64,000 nt of DNA from Syncephalis fuscata (lineage: Eukaryota; Zoopagomycota; Zoopagomycetes; Zoopagales; Piptocephalidaceae). The position numbers were made by a program, and so were the translations under genes. The DNA lies in assembly GCA_025786725.1 (NCBI GenBank), contig JAHLTZ010000005.1, positions 186,001 to 250,000 of the forward strand, given 5' to 3'. The notes beneath the pieces are model-generated. The model searched no databases. It was not told the origin of the DNA and worked only from the letters and a program-made list of their open reading frames with translations. How positions within the stretch are numbered: the stretch's first letter is position 1; each line of letters begins with the position of its first letter. Positions 49,381 to 60,160 of the stretch are shown here, one piece after another.

Positions 49381-50457
49381 GATAAAACAATGTGTTAGGA
49401 GCCCTCATAAGGTTTTGAATGGTACAAACTTGGCACATCAAACACATCTACTTAAGATGATGGCCACAATATGCTAAGAGATTGCAAAAGCGGATTCAAT
49501 TGGAAACGCGTATTTCGTGAACTAATCAGTGCTACGTTACATTTAGTTGAATTTAAAACAATAAAGGAGACCAATAGTATACATCATTAAAAAAAGTCAG
49601 TAGACATACGGTTGCCACTATAATATTGTTTAGTTTATTTAATAAATTTAATGCCTTTTTGTTGATTGCAAATAAATGCACTGGCAATATTAGTGCTAAT
49701 GCATTTATACATGTACTATGTCTTTTCTTGAAAACTAAATAGTAAATCTCGCAGATCTTTGTTATGTCTTTTTAAAAAAGGCCTTATAAATACACATATA
49801 TCCCCTGTTTCAGGTACAATATACATGTCATGGGTGTGGACACGTCGTATTTAAAACACAGTTTAATAAAGTTTTGCCAATGCTGTAACGTTTCTTATGG
49901 CTTAATTTGTACATATGAAAATATAATTTAAACTGGTGTAAAAGCTATGATGAATAGCTGTTTATATCATAACTGTTTATTAACTAAAGCACTTTAGATT
50001 ACCGGCTTTAATTAATGTTTGAGTTGTATAATACGCTAATATAAATACTATTAGAAACAACACTTTATTACATTGATTTTGCAAATAAAAGTAGTATTTG
50101 GCAGTAGTATTAAATTCTAGCAATATCTCTCATTGAATTGCATCGTCAGCTGATAAATATCGCAACCACGGGAACTAACCCAGTGATGTCGAGGCTTTTG
50201 ATAGGTAGATTGAACGTGTGATGCGTATGGAAATCCTCTTGCCTAAATTGACATTGATTTTTGCGTGATGAAAACACATGCGCGTGGTCACATGCATCAG
50301 CCTGCATGTTGATATATAAAAAATGATAAGAAGTATAATTGCCAAGATATACTTTGTAATTTGTTCGTTTGCTTATTTACTTGCTTATTCTGCCAACCAC
50401 AGACGTATGCATATTTTATATAACTATTTGTTAGCTGTAAACATAATTGTTTTTTAA
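49381..50457. other. AT-rich intergenic region
   Basis: About 1.1 kb separating the secreted gene family from a rightward orphan gene. It contains the distal promoter of the former and the presumed promoter of the latter. No further features are seen. Confidence 0.5.
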
Positions 50458-50973
50458 ATGGAATTAAACGCGACTAATGAAACGAGTGCAGATGAGCCTG
50501 ACATTCAGCAAATCACTACTAATAACTTGAGCAGCCAATGCGAAATATTTTGCAATCAGTGGATAACAAAACCATTGAACAAGTTGTGGAAATGCGTTGT
50601 TACAATAGACGCGTGGTTCGATGGCGCACCATCAGTAGAGGAGCGTCGTTTACAAGAACGAGAACAACGTCAAGCAAAAGAGTTGATTTGGCGACGACAG
50701 AATCAGTACATAATAAATGCTCGTTCTATTGACTCGCTGGCTACAATTATGGTCACCAGTGAAAAAGAAGAAGTAATAGCAAAAGCTACAAATCGACAGC
50801 CAGCAATAATGATACCGCAAGTACAACAACAGCATTCATGCACAATTGACCAATTAACAACTAATCATCTTTGTAATGATAGCTCAGTCCAACCATTGAA
50901 TGAGCAGGAACAGCGCGAGTACATACAAACATGTGTCGATTTATCTGGATTCCCTCCTTCGCTTTATTTATAG
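50458..50973 (+). CDS. Hypothetical 171-aa protein
   Basis: A single uninterrupted frame from ATG to TAG with balanced, protein-like composition. The centre reads WITKPLNKLWKCVVTIDAWF and then a charged helical stretch (SVEERRLQEREQRQAKELIW). The ends are Asn/Gln/Thr-rich. No signal peptide, membrane segment or known motif is visible. It sits alone between the secreted family and the RBR ligase gene. It may be a small lineage-specific gene; the possibility that it is a random frame is lowered by its length in such AT-rich DNA. Confidence 0.5.
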   Translation: MELNATNETSADEPDIQQITTNNLSSQCEIFCNQWITKPLNKLWKCVVTIDAWFDGAPSVEERRLQEREQRQAKELIWRRQNQYIINARSIDSLATIMVTSEKEEVIAKATNRQPAIMIPQVQQQHSCTIDQLTTNHLCNDSSVQPLNEQEQREYIQTCVDLSGFPPSLYL

Positions 50974-51708
50974 CACAAATATCCATTTTTATAATATTAT
51001 TTCTAAAAGTCTGCGGGCCCTGCTATATGACTATTAGATTAAATAAAATTATTATTAACACTGTATTATATGCCATTGAAAATTATTATATGATTTGTCT
51101 CTTATAAATAATAGTGCAAAATGTTACACTACAATAACAGGCCCTCTAACTTGTTATACAAAATAATGTTTATAGCAACAGCTACTAATTAAGTCCAATG
51201 ATCTCATAGCAAATGGTCTTTAGTAACATATAAATAGTTTTATTGCTATTTCACTAATAGTATTAATAAATAGACAGTATAATTATGCTAATTATACAAT
51301 TAGTCTATTGGCTTTATTATCAATTGCTTTATTATTTGGCATAGTATTTCCATTACTTATGTTCAACACTGTCGTTTTTAGTAAAAAATGACATTAATTA
51401 CTAGATATTGGCTGCAATAATAGATGTCGTTTATTGTGTGCATAATAGTGTGTGCATAATATTTCAATGTGTTGCAAAATAGAAATATTATGTTCAAAAG
51501 TAATACAATGGTTGCACACGACAATGGGATGCTGCCAGTCTTGCATGACGTCTGCAGTGTCCTGAGCGCAATGTTCTTTGTCTCAACGCATGTTACGTTT
51601 TAAACTGTTGTGCTTTCTGCCTTCGTTTTCTTACTTTGTTTTTCGCTTTCGTTTGTGCTTTCGTTTTGTGTTTTGTTCTCAATATCCCTCTTGTCAATAA
51701 CTTTACAA
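50974..51708. other. Intergenic region
   Basis: About 735 nt, AT-rich, with a T-rich pyrimidine stretch (51600-51690, TTTCG-type repeats) just upstream of the RBR ligase start that probably forms its promoter or leader. Confidence 0.5.
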
Positions 51709-54676
51709 ATGGTCACCAAATCAATTAAGCCACCCTGTAAGTCAGCGTGTATCAACTATAGCATGATTTGTACAAATAGTTATTGATATCATTTAACTAT
51801 TCGTATAGCCACTATCTCAGGCAAAACATGTTTGATTTGCTATGATTCCATTAAAATTACAGATTTCAATGGAACAATTATAAAGAAAAAAAATGAAGCA
51901 CCGACTGGCACAGTATTGGACTGCGGCCATGGATATTGTTTTGGCTGCTTTGTCAGACACTTACAATCACTTATTACAGCTGCTGTCTGTAAATTCCCAG
52001 TTAAATGTCCCTATCCTGATTGTGCACAGGTGATATCCGACGATATGGCAAAGCAGCTTCTTTCGCCCGCGGAATATCGTCGTTGGCGCCAAAGAAAAGT
52101 CGAGAGCGATCCAAAGTGCATTGTAAGTGCATTGACCTTAATTCTAGCAACTAATAGTTAATTTGCCGTAAAGATGTTTTGCCCAAACAAACGATGCAGC
52201 CACACTATATGGACTGTAATTGACGGCAATCCGCAGCCTTCTCCAGCTAAATGTCCAGAGTGCAAGCTGATACTATGTCTGCGCTGCAAAACAGAGCATC
52301 ACAAAGGTATGTCAATCTGCCACACTAAACAACTGTTTTAATAGTACAGTTGATAGGTATGAGCTGCGGTGAATATGCCAATCTTCCAAAAGCAGAAAAA
52401 TATAAAGAAGACTGGGACACATTAAAGCTTGCCGGCCCAAATCGATGGCGACACTGTCCGATATGTAACGCCTTAGTTGAGCGGAATACTGGCTGTAAGA
52501 AGATGACCTGCACTTGTACTGCTCAATTGTAAGAAGCTTGAAATGCATATAAATTTAACTATTTCTAACATCAACCGATAGCTGCTTTGGTTGTGGCACA
52601 GTATGGACTAAGAAAAAAAACTCCAAAAGCTGCTGTGCACTTCAAAGTCATGATTTAGACCGTGGCATAATGGTTCAAGCATCCAATACTTCTAATGCTC
52701 AGACCAGCACTGATAAACGTAAATTCAGTATTGCTGTTCTCGCGAGCGGTAGATTTCTTCAAGACAGTAAGAACACTTGGTTCCGCACCATGGCACTTCA
52801 AAAACGATGTGGCTATTGTGATCAAAAATTTAAATCTTTGGATGCGTTGCATGCCCATTTGGAAGAAACTCGAAAACATACCACGTATATTTGTTGCGAG
52901 CAACTATTTTCAAGTTCAAGCGCGTACAATGCACACGTAAAGACACATGAAAAAGCCAAACCACCCACATCAACTGTAAATACTGCTCCTGCTTCAATTT
53001 CTGTAAATAGCACAGATCCAAAGGTGCCACTTCCTGCTACAAAGTCTACAGCAAGCACCAGCAAAGAAGTAAAAACTTTAGCGTCATCTAAAAGTCCATC
53101 AGCTAAGAAACCAGCATTGGTCAATCGTAAAGAGGTAGCCAGCGTTGATATTAAAGTGCTGTTGAATGATAAGGAGAGGAATTTTAAAGATTCAGCTTGG
53201 CTGGCACTATCCGAAAAAGGGAAGTGCTGCCCATATTGCCAACGCAAATTCAAGAATCCAGCAGCTCTGCATGAACATTTGATAAAATTTACCAAACATG
53301 AAGTATATATTTGCTGTAAATCGCTTTTTCCTAATGCTTCAGCATTGAAATTACATAAGGAATCTCATACATTAGCATCCAATCTACCGTCAAATAAACC
53401 TTCAACTCAACAAAAGACGTCATCAAACTCAGTTTGCACTCCTACATCATCATCTATTTCAAAATCAGATATTGCTAAACCGAATTTGCCTAAACCAACA
53501 TTGTCTACTTCAAACAATACTTCTACTAAGCAGCAAGTACCCACCAATTCCAAGCCAGCTGCAATTGAAACTCATGTCTGTTGTGGACGCATTTTTAGCA
53601 CATCAGCAGCAAAAAATGAACATATACAAAACTCGCGTCGTCATCAATCAACATTAAAACAGGACTTACACATTCGCTCTGAGCCGCACAAAGCATCGTC
53701 ATCTGCCTCAGCCAATACTTCTGTTAAGCAGCAAGTAGCTATTAGTTTTCATCCACATGTATCTGAAGTTTATTATTGTTGTGGACGCACTTTTAGCACA
53801 TTGGAAGCAAAACGTGAACATATAAAAACATCATGTTATTATCAAACACCATTAGAAAAAAAACCATGCCCTTATGAGCCAGGAACTATTGAATATGAAT
53901 ATTATAAATCAACATCATTTACTTCAAACGATACTTCTACTAAGCAGCAAGTACCCATCAATTCCAAGCCAGCTGCAATTGAAAATCACGCCTGTTGTGG
54001 TTACACCTTTAGTACATCAGCAGCAAAAAATGAACATATACAAAACTCGCGTTGTCATCAATCAACATTAAAACAGGACTTACACATTCGCTCTGAGCCG
54101 CACAAAGCATCGTCATCTGCTTCAGCCAATACTTCTGTTAAGCAGCAAGTATACAACATTTCCAAATCAGCTGCTTCTGAAATTTATTATTGTTGTGGAT
54201 ACGCCTTTAACACACCGGAAGCAAAACGTCAACATATACAAAACTCGTATTATCATCAATCCAAATTGAAAGAAAAATCATGCCCTTATGAGCCGAGAAC
54301 TATTAGATATGAATCTTACAAAGCATTGTCATACGCTTCAGCTAGTACTTCTGCTAAGCAAGCAATGTCTATTAATTCTCAGCCTGCCGCATCTAAAAAC
54401 TTTTATTGTTGCGGGCTTGCTTTTAGTACATTAGCAGCAAAGCGGGAGCATATACGAAACTCTTATTATCATTCCATAATGAGTCAAGATCTATCTACTC
54501 AAGAACAACAGATTTTAATGGATTTACTAAAATCCGATAATTTAGTAAATTCGCCGATGTTGCCACTGCCATCTTCTTCACCAAGAGCAACTAAATCTTG
54601 TTGCTCATGTGGAACGCAATTTTGTTTTTGGATCATTATTATTTTGGCTTCTATTTTTATTTGGATTAGAAAATAG
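51709..54676 (+). CDS. RBR E3 ubiquitin ligase with zinc-finger-like repeats and membrane tail
   Basis: Five exons are predicted (51709-51736, 51809-52122, 52174-52306, 52357-52528, 52582-54676), 913 aa with agreeing phases. RING1 is CLICYDS ... LDCGHGYCFGCFV. The in-between-RING part contains CPNKRCSHTIW and CPECKLILCLRC. RING2 is CPICNALVERNTGCKKMTC ... FCFGCG, with the catalytic-position Cys in NTGC. This is the RBR arrangement, in which ubiquitin is passed through a RING2 cysteine. After about residue 250 come C2H2-like units (CGYCDQKFKSLDALHAH; CCPYCQRKFKNPAALHEH) and five diverged repeats of the form CCGxxFSTxxAKxEHIxNS, two of which are near-identical duplications. The end (FWIIIILASIFIWIRK) is one hydrophobic helix with a basic stop, so a tail-anchored protein is likely. 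Just before it CCSCGTQFCF echoes a RING2 end. Confidence 0.83.
53570..54480 (+). repeat. Internal tandem repeats in the RBR ligase C-terminal half
   Basis: Five units of about 70-80 codons carry CCG-x2-F-S-T and EHI-x-NS. The intervals 53560-53730 and 53980-54150 are nearly identical at the DNA level (for example AAAACAGGACTTACACATTC in both), which points to a recent duplication inside the exon. Confidence 0.75.
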
Positions 54677-54955
54677 CTATTATTGTTATAGTCTTAGTTT
54701 AAGGCATTCTTTTTTATCATATATGACACTTTAGTAAAGCTATAGTTAAATTTGTATGATAAATACAACACTATTTTATAAGTATGCACAGAGCTGTACT
54801 TTATTGATGCAAATAACTGTCTATGTAGTATTTGCTGATATCAATGGTTTAAATTAATTTGTTTTATGATTGCTGTCGAATGCTTAATAGAATTCAATAT
54901 TGTGTAATATAACCGATTATAGGCTATTTGGAAATCAGGTGCTTTATAATTATAC
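54677..54955. other. 3' region of RBR ligase and insertion flank
   Basis: A short AT-rich spacer. The retroelement inserted about 280 nt downstream of the RBR ligase stop. Confidence 0.5.
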
Positions 54956-55225
54956 TGTAACACCCGGAACTTACCCCGACTCTTTTTCCCAAGTAATATT
55001 AATCATTATTAATGGGAAAGTAATATTAAGTCCGCTCGTATCCATAATCCCTATTTTACAGTATAAGTACTTCACATTCATAACAAATAATAAAAACATT
55101 AGTATTAGTATCAGTATTAATCTTGACTCTACTCCAACTTTGATTTTATTCTTTATTTTGGTGCCTTATCCAATTACAATTAAACCATTGTTGTAAAATT
55201 AACAACAGTGCACCAAAAATTTACA
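54956..55225 (+). repeat. Left LTR (270 nt)
   Basis: It starts TG and ends CA. It matches 58038-58305 along its whole length; the only difference seen is AAAAA against AAA near its 3' end. Confidence 0.88.
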
Positions 55226-55289
55226 TTGGCGAGCACAATAGAGGACCAACGTTCTCCTACGCTTTAAGACTATTACTAGTACAGCGTTT

Positions 55290-55850
55290 CCTTATTATCA
55301 ATATTATTTATTTAATATTGGTATACTACTTTCTTTATTATCAATATTACTGTTTGATATTGGTATATTACTTTCTTTATTATCAATATTGTGTATTTAA
55401 TATTGGTATAGTACTTCCTCATTATCAATATTATTTATTTAATATTGGTATATTACTTCTTTACTATCAATATTATTGTTTGATATTGGTACATTTACTT
55501 TCTTTATTATCAATATTACTGTTTGATATTGGTATATTACTTTCCTCATTATCAATATTATTTATTTAATATTGGTACATTACTTCTTTACTATCAATAT
55601 TATTGTTTGATATTGGTACATTTACATTTCATTATCAATATTATTTATTTAATATTGGTATATTACTTCCTTACTATCAATATTATTGTTTGATATTGGT
55701 ACATTTACTTTCTTTATTATCAATATTGTGTATTTAATATTGGTATACTACTTTCTTTACTATCAATATTATTGTTGATATTGGTACATTTACTACATTT
55801 CATTATCAATATTACTGTTGGATATTGGTATATTATTCATTTAACAATAC
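55290..55850 (+). repeat. About 13 tandem copies of a ~43-nt unit in the element leader
   Basis: Each unit contains TATCAATATT, a variable AT stretch, then AATATTGGTA and a TACTTTCTTT-like spacer. The two halves TATCAATATT and AATATTGGTA are near inverted repeats, so every copy could fold into a small hairpin in the transcript. Copies alternate between two or three sequence variants. Confidence 0.85.
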
Positions 55851-55895
55851 TCATTAAACGATATCGAAAGATTGCCCCCTTAACAATATCGCAAA

Positions 55896-57203
55896 ATGGA
55901 CGATTCAACCAACGTGTGGTCTACACAAGAAGCATCCCACCCTACACCACAATGGCAATCGGTTTCCGAGAGCAATGGATGGTCGGATCAGTCGATACGC
56001 GAGACCATGAGTCTCCTCTTATCATTATCTCCACAGGAAAGACTTCGCCTAGCCGACATCGCGCGCAACAATCATGACCAGATGCCAACCGTTGAGCAAT
56101 CACCAACTGTGTCAGAGGCAACTCCAGGCAATAATGACCATCCGGAACAATGGCAAACAAACGCAGATAACCCCCGGCTCACTCACGAACCGATTAATGG
56201 AATCCCTGACTTGTCACAGGCTACGGGTGCTCACCCGGTAGTTACTACGCAAGACTCAGGTAGAATCCTCGAATCGTTCGATGGAGTAAACCCATGGGCT
56301 AATATGCAGTCTAGCCAAATGTCCTGGTTTGCAAACCAACGTTACGATAAGACAATCGTTCGGTTTGCAGGATCATTATTGACTGAAGACGCCATTGCAT
56401 GGCTGGAACAGTACGACGAATGTGCAGAAAGGAATGGTTGGTCGCACGAAGCCAGGTTAAATACGGTCGGTAGTTATCTGGATGGACAAGCTAAGCTCTG
56501 GTGGAAAGCTATCAAACCAAAAGTCACGCATTGGCGCAAAGGTCGTGGACTACGCGACTCCGGACCTGCAACGTTTTATAATGAATTTCTCAAGGCTTAT
56601 TTTACAGCAGATATCGTTGCTATTTGGCACCGATGCTTAATGGAAGGCAAACAACAACCCAACGAGAGTGTAGATATATTCGCCTTACGACTTCAAGATA
56701 TAGCTAGAAAAGTTCGATATAGCCGTGAAGTAACAGATGAGACTATTAGTGACATTTTTATGCGAGGACTGTCACAAGATCTGGAAGTGTCATTACGCGA
56801 CTACGAAATGATGCAACCACTCGAATCGATTACGCTAGAAAGTCGAATCAGGACAGCGTCACGACTAGAAGCAAATCGTTGTATACCAACCAGATCGACT
56901 ATTCCTGTATACCAGAACCAAGCAAATAGTCAACGAACTGATAATACACCACGCATGCGACCTAACTATAACTGGCAACAACTAGTCAAACATGAACCAG
57001 CAACTGTACAATCGACCGACACCAAGATTAGTCGACTGGAAGAACAAATTAGTAAAATGACTCAACAAATAGGTGAACTTACTACTACGTTGGACAAAAA
57101 ACCATTAGTCGCACGTGACTACTCACCCAGAAAGTGTCGTACTTGTGGCAGTGCCGATCCACATAACTGGGCCGAATGTAAGCAGAGGAAGGATTTTCGG
57201 TAA
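55896..57203 (+). CDS. Gag polyprotein of the gypsy element
   Basis: An intact frame of 435 aa. The N-terminal third is polar and disordered. Residues about 140-290 form a retrotransposon capsid-like domain (RFAGSLLTEDAIAWLEQY, AKLWWKAI, TFYNEFLKAYFTADIVAIW, IFALRLQDIARKVRY, ISDIFMRGLSQDLE). A coiled-coil stretch (KISRLEEQISKMTQQIGELT) follows, then one CCHC-like knuckle, CRTCGSADPHNWAEC, with an extra residue between the second Cys and the His. It forms the particle that packages element RNA. The frame ends at TAA just before the pol remnant, which continues in the -1 frame. Confidence 0.85.
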   Translation: MDDSTNVWSTQEASHPTPQWQSVSESNGWSDQSIRETMSLLLSLSPQERLRLADIARNNHDQMPTVEQSPTVSEATPGNNDHPEQWQTNADNPRLTHEPINGIPDLSQATGAHPVVTTQDSGRILESFDGVNPWANMQSSQMSWFANQRYDKTIVRFAGSLLTEDAIAWLEQYDECAERNGWSHEARLNTVGSYLDGQAKLWWKAIKPKVTHWRKGRGLRDSGPATFYNEFLKAYFTADIVAIWHRCLMEGKQQPNESVDIFALRLQDIARKVRYSREVTDETISDIFMRGLSQDLEVSLRDYEMMQPLESITLESRIRTASRLEANRCIPTRSTIPVYQNQANSQRTDNTPRMRPNYNWQQLVKHEPATVQSTDTKISRLEEQISKMTQQIGELTTTLDKKPLVARDYSPRKCRTCGSADPHNWAECKQRKDFR

Positions 57204-58016
57204 CCGCGGCCCATGCTGAAGGTCAAGTCGTGGTATTACCTAAAGAACCTACAGACGAGCTAGCGTTAGCCGCAGAGAAGCGCGTCAAATCAATCAATAA
57301 TCGAGATACGCCATACATTAAAACGCGTAATCAACGACGTGCTCATACCCAGTCAATAAATGAAGAAGTCCCGGTTGATACCCCACCAACGATATCAACC
57401 ACTCCAATTAACCACCTACCTAAGGTCGTATCAATATCAGAACCGCCAGAAGAAATTATACCAGAAGCGGATCCGATTACTACACCTATTCAATCTACCA
57501 CATCATCGTCGATCGTAGAAGATGCAGAAATGGAAGACGACAATGCAGCAACAACGATCGATAAAAGGACTGTAAATAACAAGTCTAATCGACCCAAATT
57601 TTCAGCCAAGTTACAGAAGCTAGTACAATTGTTAGAGACACGCCGACCGAAAGGCAGTGATACTTACGATATTAGCGACAAACTAGGCAATTGCAAGGTC
57701 GACATTACTTATGAGGAATTAACTGAATTCTTGGATGCACAAATACACCCAGAAAAAGGTACTTATGCACCAGTTCGAAAGAAGAAGGTTAAAACAACGA
57801 CTGAAGCTTTACAAGTCGACACAATATTCCCTCGTATACCTGATGTTAAAGCATTATAAATTACTACCTAAGTGGGACGGACCGCGCACTATTATTGCTA
57901 GACACACCCCAGCCGTCTATACGATTAAGATTAAAGGTCAACTTCGTAAGGTTCATCGTGACCGTCTGAAACCGGCTCACACCTTTGATGCTTTTCCTGA
58001 CGCTATAGAGGACTAG
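57204..58016 (+). pseudogene. Pol remnant: pre-protease region joined to integrase C-terminus
   Basis: The frame overlapping the gag stop in -1 (FSVTAAHAEGQVVVLPKEP) stays open to 57859. It contains FSAKLQKLVQLLETRRPKGS, then YDISDKLGNCKVDITYEELT, which resembles the linker preceding the protease in fungal gypsy elements. Near 57845 it meets, in a different frame, KLLPKWDGPRTIIARHTPAV and VHRDRLKPAH, the terminal part of a gypsy integrase, ending at TAG 58014-58016. All enzymes between are missing, so a large internal deletion lies near 57830-57860. Whether ribosomal frameshifting joins gag to this frame is inference. Confidence 0.75.
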
Positions 58017-58037
58017 GCGCGTCTTAGAAGAGGGGCA

Positions 58038-58305
58038 TGTAACACCCGGAACTTACCCCGACTCTTTTTCCCAAGTAATATTAATCATTATTAATGGGAA
58101 AGTAATATTAAGTCCGCTCGTATCCATAATCCCTATTTTACAGTATAAGTACTTCACATTCATAACAAATAATAAAAACATTAGTATTAGTATCAGTATT
58201 AATCTTGACTCTACTCCAACTTTGATTTTATTCTTTATTTTGGTGCCTTATCCAATTACAATTAAACCATTGTTGTAAAATTAACAACAGTGCACCAAAT
58301 TTACA
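58038..58305 (+). repeat. Right LTR (268 nt)
   Basis: It is identical to the left LTR except for the two-A difference. It is preceded by the purine-rich AGAAGAGGGGCA at 58027-58037 and followed by ATAC. Confidence 0.88.
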
Positions 58306-58616
58306 ATACTATCATCTCCATTGCACTGATAATATATAATCAGTATATAATATTTGTAATAATCTTAAATAGCAAACTTATTACAATGCAAAGCAATTAC
58401 ATAAATATAATGCTATTATATGTCTTAGCGCACAACAGATATATTTTTACCTATATTATACTAGCATTAGACAATAACCATCTTATTTATTAGTAAAGCT
58501 ATAAGCCATCGTGTATATTTCCAGTATCATGCTATGTAATTGTGCTAGTAGTTACATGTTTATTTTGTAAATAGTTTGTTTGTTAATATATTTAAAACTT
58601 GTTAATACATATATAT
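58306..58616. other. AT-rich intergenic region
   Basis: About 310 nt right of the retroelement, running into the 3' end of the leftward surface-protein gene. No features are seen. Confidence 0.5.
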
Positions 58617-59266
58617 TTACAGCCATAGCCCAAGTAATAAAATGCTACCTATAGCACACAAGTACGTCCAGGTCGTATGGTTTCTTGAATATTTATGACT
58701 TCCACCACTTTTGGGAACGCTAGCAATCCGCGCGTCGTGTTCAACAGCACCTTTAGGATAATCAGGATCGTCAGCGTCATCTTCACTCGACTTGATGTAA
58801 TCGATCACATAGTCAACAGATGATGTGTTTGCTGTAGGATTAAACAGAAGTAAACACGGAATTTCGGTTGTATTAGTGCGGACAAATTTGTTATACGATC
58901 CAATACACTCAAATCTTTTGCCCATGTGTTCCTTATAGATGCAATCTGTATAGTTATAGCGTAGTAGCGTTTTTTGATCTTTGTCTGAAAGTGTTTTGTT
59001 ATAATAGGTTTGGAATATTTTTTGCGGCAATATATAAGCCATAAGATTGCCACCATACGAAGTAATATATGTTTTTATGAATCCATAAGGCTGGTCCGCA
59101 CACTGGCCCCAGGTATAATTTGTTTGAATTTTTACATTTGGTATATCAGTAGCCTATATACAGCAAATATACATTTAATACAGCTGATTCAAAAACTTTT
59201 ATTTATACATACCAAAATTGCTGGGACTGTCCATATAACACATAATAAAATGTGGAATAAATTCAT
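58617..59266 (-). CDS. Secreted surface protein with GPI-like C-terminus (copy 1)
   Basis: Two exons, 59266-59213 and 59153-58617, give 196 aa. Exon 1 is exactly a signal peptide (MNLFHILLCVIWTVPAIL). Exon 2 begins ATDIPNVKIQTNYTWGQC and carries several Asn-x-Ser/Thr sites and four cysteines. It ends with a polar stretch and a hydrophobic tail with no basic stop (WTYLCAIGSILLLGLWL), the form of a GPI-anchor signal. The layout (signal-peptide exon, phase-0 intron, GPI-like end) is repeated in the gene just upstream, and shared short motifs suggest they are diverged paralogs. No enzymatic motif is visible. A cell-wall or surface role is inferred. Starting at the internal Met (59042), as a plain frame search would, loses the signal peptide. 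Confidence 0.68.
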
Positions 59267-59506
59267 ATTGCAATTAGTAATACTAAAATGCCGAATGCTA
59301 AGAAACAAATGAAAGAAGGATGATAAAATTCAATTGCTTGAACTTGTCATTAATAAAGTTACACGGCCTTTGCATTTTCATTGTTATTCTACTATTCATT
59401 TGCTAAACCTTTGCCGCTAAACCTTTGCCGTTCAATAATTACAAAACATTATAAACTGTGCAATTAAGACTATCATTATTATTATTTACAAATATTTATA
59501 TTGCTG

Positions 59507-60160
59507 TTAATATAAAGACGCTGTAGTCAAATCGCTAATTGCCAACAATATACTGGTAAATAGTATAGATGCTAGTGCTTGTGACATCCCTATTGGTCCT
59601 AGCGTAGTAGGTGCCGTATTTCTGGCCAATACATGTTCCTGTGACATTGCAGTACTAGTCATATTGCTGCAAGTGTAATTCAATGAGACTACGGCCTGCA
59701 GAGTAGTAGAACGATTGTCCAGTACTAAACAAGCGGGACTGAACTCATTAAGTAAAGGAGTTGGCCCAATAGTGCAATTGTATATAGCTATGCCAGGACC
59801 GCCGACACAAGAGGTAATGGGGTCATACTTGACATCTTTTATGACCTTGTCAGTAAACTCGGAGTATGTTTTGTTGGGTATTTCTATTCCTAGTTGACCG
59901 CACGGCAATGCGTAGACACCGTTCAGCATACCAAGTTCAAGATTAGTATATACCGAAATGGAACTACATGTAGTGCCTGTAGTAATAACATGCACAGATC
60001 CAGGTGGTATATACTCTTTATTCGTCAGTACTCTTTGTTGGTATGATATCTATGACGCCATTAAGCCAGTTGATAAGCTGTGCAATAAGTATTAAATAAA
60101 CGAATCGCAGCTTACCTGGACATTCAATAAACAAACAAACAGCAAACTTATCCAAAACAT
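59507..60160 (-). CDS. Secreted surface protein with GPI-like C-terminus (copy 2)
   Basis: Two exons, 60160-60116 and 60049-59507, give 195 aa. Exon 1 encodes MFWISLLFVCLLNVQ, a signal peptide. Exon 2 starts ISYQQRVLTNKEY and contains six cysteines and N-glycosylation sites (NKTY, NCTI, NYTC). It ends in a Ser/Thr/Ala stretch and a hydrophobic tail (ALASILFTSILLAISDL...). Comparing it with the neighbour, G-x-L-x3-Y-x-LP, a Tyr/Asn-Lys-Thr segment, and CLL/CLV near the C-terminal third occur in the same order. The two genes lie head-to-tail on one strand about 240 nt apart, consistent with tandem duplication followed by strong divergence. Confidence 0.68.

Larger units (their letters stand above)
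54956..58305 (+). mobile_element. Internally deleted Ty3/gypsy LTR retrotransposon
   Basis: The element runs from TGTAACACCC at 54956 to TTTACA at 58305, with the 4-nt ATAC on both sides as probable target duplication (54952-54955 and 58306-58309). The LTRs (54956-55225 and 58038-58305) are identical as read, apart from two A in an A run, so insertion is recent. A possible primer-binding site TGGCGAGCACAA begins just after the left LTR, and the purine run AGAAGAGGGG lies just before the right LTR. Inside are gag and a remnant of pol that jumps from the pre-protease region straight to the C-terminus of integrase. Protease, reverse transcriptase, RNase H and the integrase catalytic core are absent, so it can move only with help. 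Confidence 0.9.

Noticed and set aside
55318-55569. 83-codon frame of Tyr/Leu/Ile repeats
   Set aside because: Translation of the 43-nt tandem array in the retroelement leader, which is non-coding.
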